A stretch of DNA of 37,796 nt, taken from positions 1-37,796 of the forward strand of contig NZ_JAELTX010000048.1 in the NCBI RefSeq assembly GCF_016429065.1. Direction: 5' to 3'. The stretch is from Pedobacter sp. ASV17 (GTDB taxonomy: Bacteria; Bacteroidota; Bacteroidia; Sphingobacteriales; Sphingobacteriaceae). The notes under the pieces are model-generated. The model worked only from the letters and a program-made list of their open reading frames with translations. It was not told where the DNA came from and ran no database searches. The first letter of the stretch is position 1, and each line of letters begins with the position of its first letter. The translations under genes and the position numbers were made by a program. Positions 8,621-17,254 of the stretch are shown piece after piece.

Positions 8621-9316
8621 ATGGAACCAACCAATTACCAGCTGATACTCGAAAAATTAGAAAGCAGAGCTTCTTTAAAACAAGCGATTTATAGAAATAC
8701 GGTTGATGTTTTTGCCATTGCCAAGAAGTCACTTTCAAAATTAGCTTCTAGGTTATATCAAGATTATAGCGTAAAAGATCCTTCTGTAGAAGTAACTTAT
8801 AAGGATGCTCATCAATTTGAAGCGGAATTGAAGTTTTCTGGAGATATGTTGTTGCTGTCTATGCATAGTAACATCTTCAATTTTGAAGAAGGACACCGAA
8901 TTTATTCTACCAGCTATGTGAAAGCTAATCCGAGCTTGAGTTATTGCGGAGTCATTTATATCCATAACTTTTTGGCCGATTCAATCAAGTATAATCGTTT
9001 GGCTGATGAAGGTACGTTGATTGCCAGAATTCTAATCAATAAAGAAAAGCGTTTCATTGTAGAAGGTGAGGGGCAGTTGGGATTTTTATACGAAGCTTTT
9101 AGCGAGACAGAAATTAATGAAGAAGTGTTGACCCATATCTTGGAATTGGCAGTGTTAGATTGTATAGAGACTGATTTGCAATTACCGCCTTATGCTACGG
9201 TTAAAGATATTACCCTGCACCAAAAGCAAACAACTTTAGCAGCAAGTGGTTATCCAACAGGAAAACGATTGGGCTATATGTTTAAATCTGAAGTGCAACA
9301 AAATAATAATTTATAA
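8621..9316 (+). CDS. Conserved protein of unknown function
   Basis: 231 residues from ATG 8621 (MEPTNYQLIL). The frame stays open to a TTG at 8561, but those 20 residues would be encoded by the REP-like hairpin, so the ATG is preferred. No signal peptide or membrane segment is seen. The N-terminal 60 residues look helical; the middle (about 60-165) alternates strands and helices, with FNFEEGHRIYSTSYVKANP and KEKRFIVEGEGQLGFLYEAF. I recognise no catalytic motif. It appears to be a cytosolic Bacteroidota-restricted protein. It is 41 bp upstream of the trans-sulfuration gene and in the same direction. Confidence 0.75.
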   Translation: MEPTNYQLILEKLESRASLKQAIYRNTVDVFAIAKKSLSKLASRLYQDYSVKDPSVEVTYKDAHQFEAELKFSGDMLLLSMHSNIFNFEEGHRIYSTSYVKANPSLSYCGVIYIHNFLADSIKYNRLADEGTLIARILINKEKRFIVEGEGQLGFLYEAFSETEINEEVLTHILELAVLDCIETDLQLPPYATVKDITLHQKQTTLAASGYPTGKRLGYMFKSEVQQNNNL

Positions 9317-9357
9317 TGGCGCCTTTTTCCTAACAATAAGGCATTAAATACGATACC

Positions 9358-10509
9358 ATGAACAAAGAAATGAAATTTGCTACCAAAGCGATACATGCTG
9401 GTCAACAGCCTGACCCAACTACTGGAGCGGTAATGACCCCAATTTATCAAACTTCAACTTATTGGCAGGCATCACCTGGAGAGCACAAGGGATACGAGTA
9501 CTCAAGAGGCACCAATCCAACCCGTAAGGCACTAGAAGATTGTTTGGCTGCATTGGAAAACTGTAAATTTGGTTTGGCCTTTAGTAGTGGAATGGGTGCT
9601 ACCGATACTTTGTTAAGGTTGTTAAAGCCTGGCGATGAAGTGATCACTGGTAACGATTTGTATGGTGGCTCTTATCGTATTTTTACCAAGGTTTATCAAA
9701 ATTACGGCATCAAGTTTCATTTCTTGGATTTATCGAAGCCAGAAAATATTACGCCCTACATTAATGATAAAACTAAATTGGTTTGGATAGAAACACCTAC
9801 CAATCCAACCATGCGTATCATTGATATTGAAGGGGTGGCTAAAATTACGAAAGCTCACAACATCCTTTTAACGGTTGACAATACCTTTGCTTCGCCTTAT
9901 TTGCAAAACCCAATTGATTTGGGCGCTGACGTGGTAATGCATTCGGTAACAAAATATATTGGAGGCCACTCTGATGTGGTAATGGGTGCTTTATTGACCA
10001 ACAATGAGCAGCTTTACAAAGATTTGTTCTTCATTTACAATGCTTGCGGTGCTACACCAGGACCTCAAGATGCTTTCTTGGTGTTAAGAGGAATTAAAAC
10101 CCTTCACCTGCGTATGAAAGCGCATTGTGAAAATGGAGAGAAGGTAGCTCATTTCTTAAAAAACCATCCAAAAATTGATAAAATTTATTGGCCAGGTTTC
10201 GAAGAACATCCTAACCACGACATTGCCAAAAAACAAATGCGTGGTTTTGGTGGTATGGTGTCGGTAACTTTAAAGGATGCTGATTTGAAAGAAACTTTCC
10301 GTATTGCTTCACGTTTTAAAGTGTTTTCATTAGCAGAATCTTTGGGCGGAGTAGAAAGTTTGGTGAATCATCCAGTAAGCATGACCCATGGTTCAATTCC
10401 AAAAGAAGAACGTGAGAAAGTTGGGGTAACCGATAATTTATTACGTTTCAGCGTAGGCGTTGAAGATATTGATGATTTATTGGCTGATTTGGAACAGGCA
10501 CTTGCGTAA
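9358..10509 (+). CDS. Trans-sulfuration PLP enzyme, cystathionine gamma-synthase / lyase type
   Basis: 383 residues of the Cys/Met-metabolism PLP family. K199 in HSVTKYIGGHSD is the Schiff-base lysine; SSGMGATD near 80 holds the PLP phosphate; ETPTNP and the DNTFASP segment (D176 region) are standard. SLGGVESLVNHP near 340 is the substrate-carboxylate loop. The family covers cystathionine gamma-synthase, cystathionine gamma-lyase and related lyases, and sequence by eye does not separate them; the SLGGVESL loop fits either. Role: sulfur amino-acid interconversion in the cytosol. No methionine-pathway partners are next to it and no SAM riboswitch was seen upstream. Confidence 0.88.
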   Translation: MNKEMKFATKAIHAGQQPDPTTGAVMTPIYQTSTYWQASPGEHKGYEYSRGTNPTRKALEDCLAALENCKFGLAFSSGMGATDTLLRLLKPGDEVITGNDLYGGSYRIFTKVYQNYGIKFHFLDLSKPENITPYINDKTKLVWIETPTNPTMRIIDIEGVAKITKAHNILLTVDNTFASPYLQNPIDLGADVVMHSVTKYIGGHSDVVMGALLTNNEQLYKDLFFIYNACGATPGPQDAFLVLRGIKTLHLRMKAHCENGEKVAHFLKNHPKIDKIYWPGFEEHPNHDIAKKQMRGFGGMVSVTLKDADLKETFRIASRFKVFSLAESLGGVESLVNHPVSMTHGSIPKEEREKVGVTDNLLRFSVGVEDIDDLLADLEQALA

Positions 10510-10514
10510 GGTTT

Positions 10515-10573
10515 AATCGTTTAACTGTATGATTGGTTAATTGACCTACTATCGATTAACCAATTCAACGATT
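10515..10573. terminator. Long inverted repeat after the trans-sulfuration gene
   Basis: A perfect 10-bp stem, ATTGGTTAAT (10532) with ATTAACCAAT (10555), is enclosed by a second arm pair AATCGTT (10515) and AACGATT (10567). It lies 5 bases after the stop codon but lacks a strong T-run, so it could be a terminator or an mRNA-end stabiliser. Confidence 0.5.
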
Positions 10574-10591
10574 TCTACAATTAACCAGACT

Positions 10592-11452
10592 ATGCAAATT
10601 ACAGATATTAAAGATTTTCTCGATGCTAAAGTAGCGCAGTATAATCGACCAAATTTCATTGAGAACGACCCCATCAGTATTCCGCATCAATACACCCTAA
10701 AACAAGACATTGAAATTGCCGCTTTTTTTGCGGCAATTTTAGCTTGGGGACAACGCAAAACCATCATCAATAAATGCAACGAATTGTTGGCGAGAATGGA
10801 CCATCGGCCTTATCAATTCATGCTCCATCATTCTGACGAGGATTTGAAAGGTTTACTTGGTTTTAAGCACCGTACCTTTAACGACACCGATTTGCTTTAC
10901 TTTGTGGCTTTCTTTCAGCAGCATTACCAGCAGTCCAATTCCTTAGAAACTGCGTTTATTCCCCAATCTTTAATTTATAGAACAGATTATTTGAGTGTTG
11001 AAGAAATCACTTCGGGGTACGAATTGACTTCTTCTACTTGTTATACTTCTGATTTGGTCATTACTGATTTTACCATAGAAAAAGCTTTAAACCATTTCCG
11101 TTCTTACTTCTTTAGCTTGCCAGATTTTCCTCGTAGAACGATTAAGCACGTGTCTTCGCCACTGCAAAAATCTACTTGTAAACGATTAAACATGTTTTTG
11201 AGGTGGATGGTAAGGAAAGACAATTGTGGTGTTGATTTTGGGATTTGGAACACCTTACGTTCAGCAGATTTGATATGCCCGTGTGATGTGCATGTAGACC
11301 GAGTAGCAAGACATTTCGGCTTAATTGAACGTAAGCAAACCGATTGGCTAACAGCAGTGGAGCTGACTAAGCAATTAAAGGAATTTGATGCAAATGACCC
11401 TGTGAAGTATGATTTCGCGTTATTCGGATTAGGTGTCGAAGGGGAGTTTTAG
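10592..11452 (+). CDS. TIGR02757 / DUF2400 family protein
   Basis: 286 residues from ATG 10592 (MQITDIKDFL). An open frame continues to 10541, but that part translates the inverted repeat, so the later start is used. IAAFFAAILAWGQRKTI near 40-56 and the C-terminal CPCDVHVDRVARHFGL are the hallmark segments of this family, which is distantly related in fold to helix-hairpin-helix DNA glycosylases. The conserved CDVHVDR part may hold a catalytic Asp, by analogy only. No enzymatic activity is established to my knowledge. Cytosolic, no signal peptide. Confidence 0.85.
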   Translation: MQITDIKDFLDAKVAQYNRPNFIENDPISIPHQYTLKQDIEIAAFFAAILAWGQRKTIINKCNELLARMDHRPYQFMLHHSDEDLKGLLGFKHRTFNDTDLLYFVAFFQQHYQQSNSLETAFIPQSLIYRTDYLSVEEITSGYELTSSTCYTSDLVITDFTIEKALNHFRSYFFSLPDFPRRTIKHVSSPLQKSTCKRLNMFLRWMVRKDNCGVDFGIWNTLRSADLICPCDVHVDRVARHFGLIERKQTDWLTAVELTKQLKEFDANDPVKYDFALFGLGVEGEF

Positions 11453-11470
11453 TGAAATAAAATAGTTAGT

Positions 11471-11520
11471 TTGTTGGGACACCTAGCTCAATGATCAGCT
11501 AAGGTCCCGAACAAACTGTC
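11471..11520. repeat. Long imperfect hairpin downstream of the TIGR02757 gene
   Basis: TTTGTTGGGAC...CCTAGCT pairs with AGCTAAGGTCCCGAACAAA through about 17 bp with single-base bulges. No T-run follows. A shorter palindrome, GACCTCAAAGAGGTC, lies at about 11570. The rest of the 224-bp gap to the convergent Rnk-like gene shows nothing else. Confidence 0.6.
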
Positions 11521-11676
11521 AGACATAGTGTGTTTTAAGATTTGGTTTGGTATTCGTTTAATTTCTTAAAGACCTCAAAGAGGTCAAACACTTATAAGAA
11601 AATGTTTTAATATCACTTCGATTCCGTAGGAGTCGTATGCTTTGTATATTTTAAGATCCCCTTCTGTCTTCTTAAA

Positions 11677-12078
11677 CTATATCTTACTTACTTCCAAAAT
11701 TTGTAGCGTTTCCGTTCCTTCTGGAAATTCCCATTGAATAATTGCACCAGTAGTATAACCTAAAGTGGCAATACCTACTGGAGACAGAATAGATGTGGTA
11801 GAATTCTTTTTGCGGGCTTTTTGCGGAGATACAAACTTTCGCTCAATCTCTTCGCCAGTTTTTAAATTCTTTAACCTTACCAAGGTATTAATGGCAACTA
11901 CATTTTCTGGAAGTTCCCTGTTGAGTACCTGTTTAGCTTTTTTTAATTCAATGGCTAGCTTTTCGGCATTGCTTTTATTGAAAGTATGTTTTTTGATTTG
12001 TTCTTTAAGTAAGTCGTAAATACCTGTGGTTAATATAATAGGGGTGTTGGTGATTTCAATATTCATGATAAAATACAT
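11677..12078 (-). CDS. Rnk / GreA-GreB C-terminal-domain protein
   Basis: 133 residues. The N-terminal half has a charged helical segment (about 17-58) and the C-terminal half is the GreA/GreB C-terminal fold: VGIATLGYTTGAIIQWEFPEGT closely follows the Rnk/GreA pattern VG.ALLG...GD.I.W..P.G. Rnk-type proteins bind the RNA polymerase secondary channel but lack the full cleavage coiled coil. The start at 12078 overlaps the stop codon of the upstream small gene as TAATG, supporting it over Met5 (12066) and indicating translational coupling. Function inferred from family only. Confidence 0.8.
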   Translation of the reverse strand: MYFIMNIEITNTPIILTTGIYDLLKEQIKKHTFNKSNAEKLAIELKKAKQVLNRELPENVVAINTLVRLKNLKTGEEIERKFVSPQKARKKNSTTSILSPVGIATLGYTTGAIIQWEFPEGTETLQILEVSKI

Positions 12079-12284
12079 TAATGATTAATAAAAAGTTGGT
12101 TTTTTCCCAACTGATGGATTTTGTGTGGCTTTCGCTTATTAAGTTGATTATAAAGACCCTTTAACACAGCACTAACTGCAATAAAAATTAGAACCAATAA
12201 TGGGTGTAAGTAAATAAGTGCTAAGAAAATGATCAAGATATCAACCATAACAATAAGCATGAAAGCGGCTTTTAGTAGACGCAT
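12078..12284 (-). CDS. Small two-helix membrane protein, translationally coupled to the Rnk-like gene
   Basis: 68 residues. Residues 4-24 and 27-46 are strongly hydrophobic (AAFMLIVMVDILIIFLALI and LLVLIFIAVSAVLKGL), followed by a basic tail rich in Lys, Asn and His. The TAATG junction with the downstream gene is the main evidence that it is translated. No family is recognised. It could also be a leader ORF that sets translation of the Rnk-like gene. Confidence 0.55.
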   Translation of the reverse strand: MRLLKAAFMLIVMVDILIIFLALIYLHPLLVLIFIAVSAVLKGLYNQLNKRKPHKIHQLGKNQLFINH

Positions 12285-12687
12285 AACATGTTAAAATTAA
12301 GTGTAAATGATTTTCCTTTTTTCGGATTTGTCCCTGCTTCGCTTTGGAGCTAGGGATTAATTTATAAAGTCCTTAGAACTTTTTAGTAAGACGTTTCCTA
12401 GGCTGTGAAAAACAGAAAGAAAAATATTATGCATGCGAAAACTAATGCCCAATTGTTGTTTTAGGCAGTTTTCAAGATTGATATGGTATAATCCGCTTTG
12501 CATATATCCTAAAAGTAGGGTTTATTTTGTTTAAAAGCCAATTTTAGTTGAATGATGACGAGATTATGCCAAATCAAGGGTGTTTCAACTGATTTCCATG
12601 TATTAATTATTGATTTAATTCTTCATTAACCAGCAAATTTGGTCAACATCGTTTTCATTTTTAGATTTTTAGTTTTTACTTTAGGCT
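12285..12687. other. 403-bp divergent intergenic region
   Basis: No coding potential is supported. It contains one small hairpin, TCCCT (12331) with AGGGA (12352), and should hold both divergent promoters. A near-match -7 box, TACTTTAG (12677-12684, 7 of 8 to TAnnTTTG), stands 3 bases before the ATG at 12688. No clear element for the minus-strand pair was identified. Confidence 0.4.
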
Positions 12688-13197
12688 ATGGTTCACTTTA
12701 AGGCAGAAATAGAAAAGTTTGAAAGCAACGGCGAAAAAACTGGTTGGAGCTATGTTTTTGTTCCTGAAGAAATTGCGCAGCAGATTAAACCAAATGACCG
12801 AAGAGGAATGCGGGTTCGTGGTCAGATAGACCAATTGGCTATTCAAGGTAAAAGCTTAATTCCGATGGGTGGTGGCGATTTTATTTTAGCGCTTGATGCA
12901 AAACTCCGTAGACAGTTACGGAAGGAGGAGGGCAGTGTGGTTAATCTTTCCTTAGAGCATGATGTAGATTTCAAAATTGAGATGCCTGATGATTTGGAAA
13001 TTTGTTTAGCACAAGAAGATGGTTTACTCGAACATTTTCTTTCCTACACCAAGGCACATCAAAACTATTTTATCAATTGGTTAAATACCGCCAAAACAGA
13101 GGCGACCAGAACCAAACGACTGATTATGATTGTAGATGCCATGGCCAAAAAGCAAGATTTTGGGTTGATGCTCAGAAGTAATAAGAGGGAAAAATGA
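12688..13197 (+). CDS. DUF1905 / YdeI-OmdA family protein
   Basis: 169 residues. Residues 1-90 fit DUF1905 (VHFKAEIEKF, GWSYVFVPEEIA, the MGGGDFILALDAKLRRQL strand-turn-helix), a small beta-barrel. Residues about 110-160 fit the YdeI/OmpD-associated (OmdA) helical domain: FLSYTKAHQNYFINWLNTAKTEATRTKRL. Proteins of this architecture are common and have no firm biochemical role; some relatives were linked to bacteriocin or stress resistance. Cytosolic. The last codons are duplicated downstream as part of a tandem repeat. Confidence 0.8.
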   Translation: MVHFKAEIEKFESNGEKTGWSYVFVPEEIAQQIKPNDRRGMRVRGQIDQLAIQGKSLIPMGGGDFILALDAKLRRQLRKEEGSVVNLSLEHDVDFKIEMPDDLEICLAQEDGLLEHFLSYTKAHQNYFINWLNTAKTEATRTKRLIMIVDAMAKKQDFGLMLRSNKREK

Positions 13198-13369
13198 TTT
13201 GATGAGGAGATAATTGGATAATTAGCGAATTTGATAATGCCCAAACAACCAAAAAACTAACCAACCAATTATTGTAATGCTGAGGAATAATAAGAGGGAG
13301 AAATGATGTGATAATTGGATAATTAGCGAATTTGATGATGTCTAAACAACCAAAAAACTAACCAACCAA
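13168..13369. repeat. Tandem duplication (~109-bp period) covering the 3' end of the preceding gene
   Basis: Copy 1 (13168-13269) holds the last nine codons and stop of the DUF1905 gene plus flanking DNA; copy 2 (13277-13369) repeats it with a short deletion and several changes. Shared segments include AATAAGAGGGA, ATAATTGGATAATTAGCGAA and CAAACAACCAAAAAACTAAC. Copy 2 is noncoding. Confidence 0.85.
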
Positions 13370-13377
13370 ACAACCAA

Positions 13378-14103
13378 TTATCTATTATAATTTCTGAACC
13401 AGCTATTTACCTTCATTTGGATAACTCCTAAAAAGGCTTCGCGGAAAATACGGGTACTCATTTTAGAAGTTCCTTCGGTTCTGTCTGTGAAGATAATAGG
13501 TACTTCTACTACGTTAAAACCGTATTTGATGGCGGTAAATTTCATCTCAATTTGAAAGGCATAACCTACAAACTTGATTTTCTCCATCGGAATGGTTTCC
13601 AATACCTTTCTACGGTAGCACTTAAAACCTGCTGTAGCATCTTGGATATTAATGCCAGTAATGATACGTACATACATCGAGGCAAAATAAGACATCAATA
13701 CCCTGCCCATTGGCCAGTTCACTACATTTACGCCTTTCACATATCTTGAACCAATCGCTAAATCGGCGCCGTTTACGCAAGCCTCACGTAGTTTTACTAA
13801 ATCATCAGGGTTATGAGAAAAATCGGCATCCATTTCGAAAATGTATTCATAGCTTCTTTCTAAAGCCCATTTAAACCCGTGGATGTAAGCCGTTCCCAAA
13901 CCTAATTTTCCTTGACGTTCTTCGATGTGAAGCATCGGGAATTCCACTTGCAAGCCTTTTACAATTTGTGCAGTGCCATCAGGAGAACCATCATCAATAA
14001 TCAGGATTTCGAAATGATAAGGTAAAGAGAAAACCTTTCGAATAATCTTCTCAATATTCTCTTTTTCGTTATAAGTGGGGATAATGACTAGGCTGTCGGA
14101 CAC
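13378..14103 (-). CDS. Family 2 glycosyltransferase, polyprenol-phosphate mannose synthase-like
   Basis: 241 residues, the compact soluble DPM1-like form. IIPTYNEKENIEKI near 7-20 starts the nucleotide-sugar fold, IDDGSPDGT near 36 binds the nucleotide, and DADFSHNP near 94 is the metal-binding DxD-like motif. The ATAGFKCYRR segment and the C-terminal FTDR..G.SKMS are typical of the dolichyl/polyprenyl-phosphate mannose synthase group. No C-terminal membrane helices, so it likely acts at the inner face of the cytoplasmic membrane making a lipid-linked sugar donor. The sugar is not determined. Start is GTG at 14103; no ATG fits. Same direction as the two upstream minus-strand genes. Confidence 0.88.
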   Translation of the reverse strand: MSDSLVIIPTYNEKENIEKIIRKVFSLPYHFEILIIDDGSPDGTAQIVKGLQVEFPMLHIEERQGKLGLGTAYIHGFKWALERSYEYIFEMDADFSHNPDDLVKLREACVNGADLAIGSRYVKGVNVVNWPMGRVLMSYFASMYVRIITGINIQDATAGFKCYRRKVLETIPMEKIKFVGYAFQIEMKFTAIKYGFNVVEVPIIFTDRTEGTSKMSTRIFREAFLGVIQMKVNSWFRNYNR

Positions 14104-14201
14104 AGGTTGCTTACGATTTTAAATTTTACGAATTTCAATTTGCGAAAGTAACAAAATTAAGCTGATGTTTTTGCTAAGGCAATCCGTTAAATTGTGTTAA
14201 A

Positions 14202-15665
14202 CTACCTAATGTTGCCCATCCATTTTTTCAATAGGGGAACCAGTAAGAAAATAAACAAACCGATACCAGCAGAATAGATGGAAATTTGAAGCAATACATT
14301 CGCGTAATAAGGTAATGAAAGTACTGGATTATTCGCTTCAATCACATCTTTAGGGATGGCCATTAATGCACCAATTTTACCCGCCAAAAATTCACCAATG
14401 GCCGTGAAGAAGAAGAAGATTCCCATCATTAAACCTACAATGTTCACTGGCGAAAGCTTCGTAATCATAGATAAACCTACTGGAGAGATACACATTTCAC
14501 CACAAATGATGAAGAAATATCCGCCTGCAAAAGCAAGCAAAGGAATTAATCCATTACCTAAACTAGCTTGACAAGCTAAATAAAAGGTGAAAAATCCGAT
14601 GGCTACAAAGATGAAAGAAAGTGCAAATTTAGCTGGGGTAGAAGGTTCCAATCCTCGTTTGTTTAACCAAGGCCATAAAGTAGCAAAAATCAAACTCATG
14701 ATGATTACCCATGCTGGTGGCAGAAAATTGTTCACAGAAAGTGCAGGGAGTTCAATTCCAAAAACATGCATATCTACATTCCGCATGGCGAAAAGGTTTA
14801 ACGAACCTGCATTTTGTTCATAAAAAGCCCAAAACAATGTAGAAACCACTACTAAGGTTAATGCAGAAAGCAGTTTGAATTTAGCCTCTTTTTCTAGCTT
14901 TGAGGATAGATAAAGGATATAAGCTACTGATACTACGGCGAGAATCAACATGATACTGTCCAGCGCTTCGTAGTAGTTAAAAAGCGTAACAATTAAAGGT
15001 AAAGCAAGTAAAGTAAGCAGGTAAATGGCATGCTCCACTTTGATGATACCTGCTATTTTTTTGTTTAAATCGTTAGTAATAGGTAAGCCTTTTTCTTTTA
15101 GAGAAGCTTTTCCTATGATAAAAATGATTAGGCCCAATACCATAAAAATACCAGCCAAACCAAAACCAAAATGCCAGTTTATTTTTTGACCAACGTAACC
15201 ACAAAGCAAACCACCTAAAGCAGCGCCAATGTTAATCCCCATATAAAACAAAGAAAACGCACTGTCTTTTTTAGGGTCGTTATTGTCGTACAAAGTTCCA
15301 ACCAAGCTGGAAACGTTAGGTTTAAAGAAACCATTTCCGCAAATAATGAAAGCCATGCCGTAAAAGAAACTCCAATCCTGCGGAATAGCTAGCACAATGT
15401 GTCCAATGGCCATCATCACACCACCAAAAATAATCGCCCGCCGATAGCCCAAGAACTTGTCGGCAAGCATACCCCCAAACATAGGCATGGTATAAACCAA
15501 GGCCGAGTAAGCACCTAAAATGGCATAACCTTTTGGCTCATCAAATTTCAATTGGGTCACCATATAGGCCAAAAGCAAAGCTTTCATACCATAGAAGGAG
15601 AAACGCTCCCACATTTCGGTGAAAAATAGAAGATAGAGCTGTTTAGGATGTTTTGCTTGGTTCAT
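14202..15665 (-). CDS. POT/PTR2-family proton-coupled peptide transporter
   Basis: 487 residues from ATG 15665 (MNQAKHPKQL). The open frame extends to 15716, but the extra 17 residues translate the AACCAACC-type intergenic sequence. TEMWERFSFYGMKALL is the first-helix ExxER-type proton-coupling motif of POT transporters; FYMGINIGAALGG matches the second PTR2 signature. About 12-14 hydrophobic helices. It takes up di- and tripeptides across the inner membrane with protons. It lies 130 bp downstream of pdxH on the same strand. Confidence 0.92.
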   Translation of the reverse strand: MNQAKHPKQLYLLFFTEMWERFSFYGMKALLLAYMVTQLKFDEPKGYAILGAYSALVYTMPMFGGMLADKFLGYRRAIIFGGVMMAIGHIVLAIPQDWSFFYGMAFIICGNGFFKPNVSSLVGTLYDNNDPKKDSAFSLFYMGINIGAALGGLLCGYVGQKINWHFGFGLAGIFMVLGLIIFIIGKASLKEKGLPITNDLNKKIAGIIKVEHAIYLLTLLALPLIVTLFNYYEALDSIMLILAVVSVAYILYLSSKLEKEAKFKLLSALTLVVVSTLFWAFYEQNAGSLNLFAMRNVDMHVFGIELPALSVNNFLPPAWVIIMSLIFATLWPWLNKRGLEPSTPAKFALSFIFVAIGFFTFYLACQASLGNGLIPLLAFAGGYFFIICGEMCISPVGLSMITKLSPVNIVGLMMGIFFFFTAIGEFLAGKIGALMAIPKDVIEANNPVLSLPYYANVLLQISIYSAGIGLFIFLLVPLLKKWMGNIR

Positions 15666-15747
15666 TATTTTTGGTTGGTTAGTTGGTTTGTTTTTTAGTT
15701 TGTTAGAATTTAACAATGTACGCTTTCTGCTTTAAGCTTTCCACTTA

Positions 15748-15796
15748 AAACTTTCTACTTTAAACTTTAGTCTTTAAACTTTCTACTTTAAACTTT
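15748..15796. repeat. Short tandem repeat, 28-bp period
   Basis: AAACTTTCTACTTTAAACTTT occurs at 15748 and 15776, preceded by a degenerate copy (CTTTCTGCTTTAAGCTTT at 15723). It lies between pdxH and the POT gene and touches the pdxH stop codon. Confidence 0.75.
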
Positions 15797-16446
15797 TAAG
15801 GTGCTAAACGCTCAATTTTCCAGCTTCCGTTACTAAAAGTGTATTTAATCCTGTCGTGTAAGCGACTTGGACGTCCTTGCCAAAACTCAATTGATGTAGG
15901 TTTTACGATGTAACCACCCCAATGCGCTGGTTTGGGAATTGTTTTTCCTTCGTATTGTTTGGTCAATTCTTCCACTTTTTGCTCTAAAACATCTCTATTT
16001 GGAATCACCTGACTTTGAGGCGAGGCAATGGCGCCAATTTGGCTACCTTGCGGACGAGAGTTGAAATATTGCTCGGAAGTTTCTTTATCTAATTTTTCAA
16101 TTTTGCCTTCAATTCTCACTTGGCGTTCCAGTTCAGCCCAAAAGAAAACCAAGCAAGCAAAAGGGTTCTTCTTTATTTCTTTACCTTTTTGGCTAAGGTA
16201 ATTGGTGTAAAAACTAAAGCCATCATTATCGAAGCCTTTTAACAACACAATTCTGGCATTCGGTCGGGCACTTTTATCTACTGTAGCCAATGTCATCACG
16301 TTAGGTTCAAAAATTTCGGCGTTCACCGCATCTTCAAACCATTTTTCAAACTGTGCTATTGGATTTTTAACCACATCTTTTTCACTTAACTCGGCAGCCT
16401 TATAGTCTTGCCTTAAGTTTTGTATCATTTCTTTACTGACCTTCAT
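15796..16446 (-). CDS. pdxH: Pyridoxamine 5'-phosphate oxidase
   Basis: 216 residues, the usual length. An FMN enzyme that oxidises pyridoxamine- or pyridoxine-5'-phosphate to PLP. Visible family segments: RPNARIVLLKG (FMN binding), SQKGKEIKKNP, FFWAELERQVRIEG, YFNSRPQGSQIGAIASPQS, and the C-terminal EFWQGRPSRLHDRI...ERLAP, where the terminal RLxP holds the substrate-binding Arg. The first 15 residues fit the regulatory N-terminal arm. The -7 box at 16451 implies a leaderless message. Confidence 0.96.
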   Translation of the reverse strand: MKVSKEMIQNLRQDYKAAELSEKDVVKNPIAQFEKWFEDAVNAEIFEPNVMTLATVDKSARPNARIVLLKGFDNDGFSFYTNYLSQKGKEIKKNPFACLVFFWAELERQVRIEGKIEKLDKETSEQYFNSRPQGSQIGAIASPQSQVIPNRDVLEQKVEELTKQYEGKTIPKPAHWGGYIVKPTSIEFWQGRPSRLHDRIKYTFSNGSWKIERLAP

Positions 16447-16450
16447 GAAG

Positions 16451-16458
16451 CAAAAATA
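16451..16458 (-). promoter_or_regulatory. -7 box of pdxH
   Basis: On the minus strand TATTTTTG matches TAnnTTTG exactly and ends 4 bases before the pdxH ATG, predicting a leaderless transcript. No TTTG -33 element at standard spacing was seen. Confidence 0.5.
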
Positions 16459-16561
16459 GCTTTTGTTAATGATAAAGTTTTTAATATTTAAGTAGAAATA
16501 TACAAGCTGTGCGCATAATCATATTTGGAGACTTGCGAATATTTTTTGTTATTTTACCAAT

Positions 16562-17125
16562 ATGTTAAGCTTGTTAGAACCATCGGTAGGAAAATTGTTG
16601 ATTTCGGAGCCCTTTTTGGCCGACCCCAATTTTAAGCGCTCGGTGGTTTTGCTGACCGAACATAACGAAGAAGGCTCTGTTGGTTTTATTTTAAACCAGC
16701 CAAGTAACCTACTTGTAAAAGATTTAATCCCCGACTTATGGATGGCCGATTTTCAGGTATTCATAGGTGGACCAGTAGAGGTAGATACCGTTCATTTCAT
16801 CCATCGTTGTTTTGATAAAATGGATAGTGGCGAAGAAATTATGCCTGGTTTGTATTGGGGCGGCGATTTTGAAACCCTTAAATTGTTGGTGAACAACAAC
16901 AGCATACAGGAAGACGAGGTGAAGTTTTTTCTTGGCTATTCAGGGTGGAGCAATCGTCAGTTAGAAGAGGAGATAGCCACCAATACCTGGATTGTTTCAG
17001 ATCAGTACCACCAAGACACTATTTTTTCTCATAATGAAGAGGAGCTATGGAAAGAGGTGATTATTAACCTAGGTCCCAAATATGCTCATGTGAGCAATTT
17101 CCCCGCAGACCCTAATTTGAATTAG
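16562..17125 (+). CDS. YqgE/AlgH family protein
   Basis: 187 residues. The opening GKLLISEPFLADPNFKRSVVLL, then EGSVGFILNQPSN, FIGGPVEVD and FLGYSGWSNRQLEEEI are the standard segments of this conserved single-domain family (DUF179). AlgH was first described in Pseudomonas alginate regulation, but the general role is unknown. Cytosolic, full length. Divergent from pdxH, convergent with purE. Confidence 0.93.
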   Translation: MLSLLEPSVGKLLISEPFLADPNFKRSVVLLTEHNEEGSVGFILNQPSNLLVKDLIPDLWMADFQVFIGGPVEVDTVHFIHRCFDKMDSGEEIMPGLYWGGDFETLKLLVNNNSIQEDEVKFFLGYSGWSNRQLEEEIATNTWIVSDQYHQDTIFSHNEEELWKEVIINLGPKYAHVSNFPADPNLN

Positions 17126-17200
17126 AAAAGTCATTAGTTATTAGTCCGAAAGTCCGAAAGTTTACCTTCCAGACTTTTAAGCTCTTTTCTTTCCAACTCA

Positions 17201-17254
17201 CGGACTATTAACTTCCCGACTTGCGGACTATCTACTTTCCGACTCGCAGACTAC
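17201..17254. repeat. 23-bp tandem repeat between yqgE and purE
   Basis: CGGACTATTAACTTCCCGAC at 17201 recurs with few changes at 17224, and a partial third copy (CAGACTACC) runs into the purE stop codon. A related GTCCGAAA doublet lies at about 17143. Confidence 0.7.

Noticed and set aside
9317..9357. SAM riboswitch before the trans-sulfuration gene
   Set aside because: The gap is 41 bp, too short, and has no conserved core.
12285..12687. Riboswitch or small RNA in the divergent gap
   Set aside because: Only one small hairpin is visible and no known riboswitch core was recognised.
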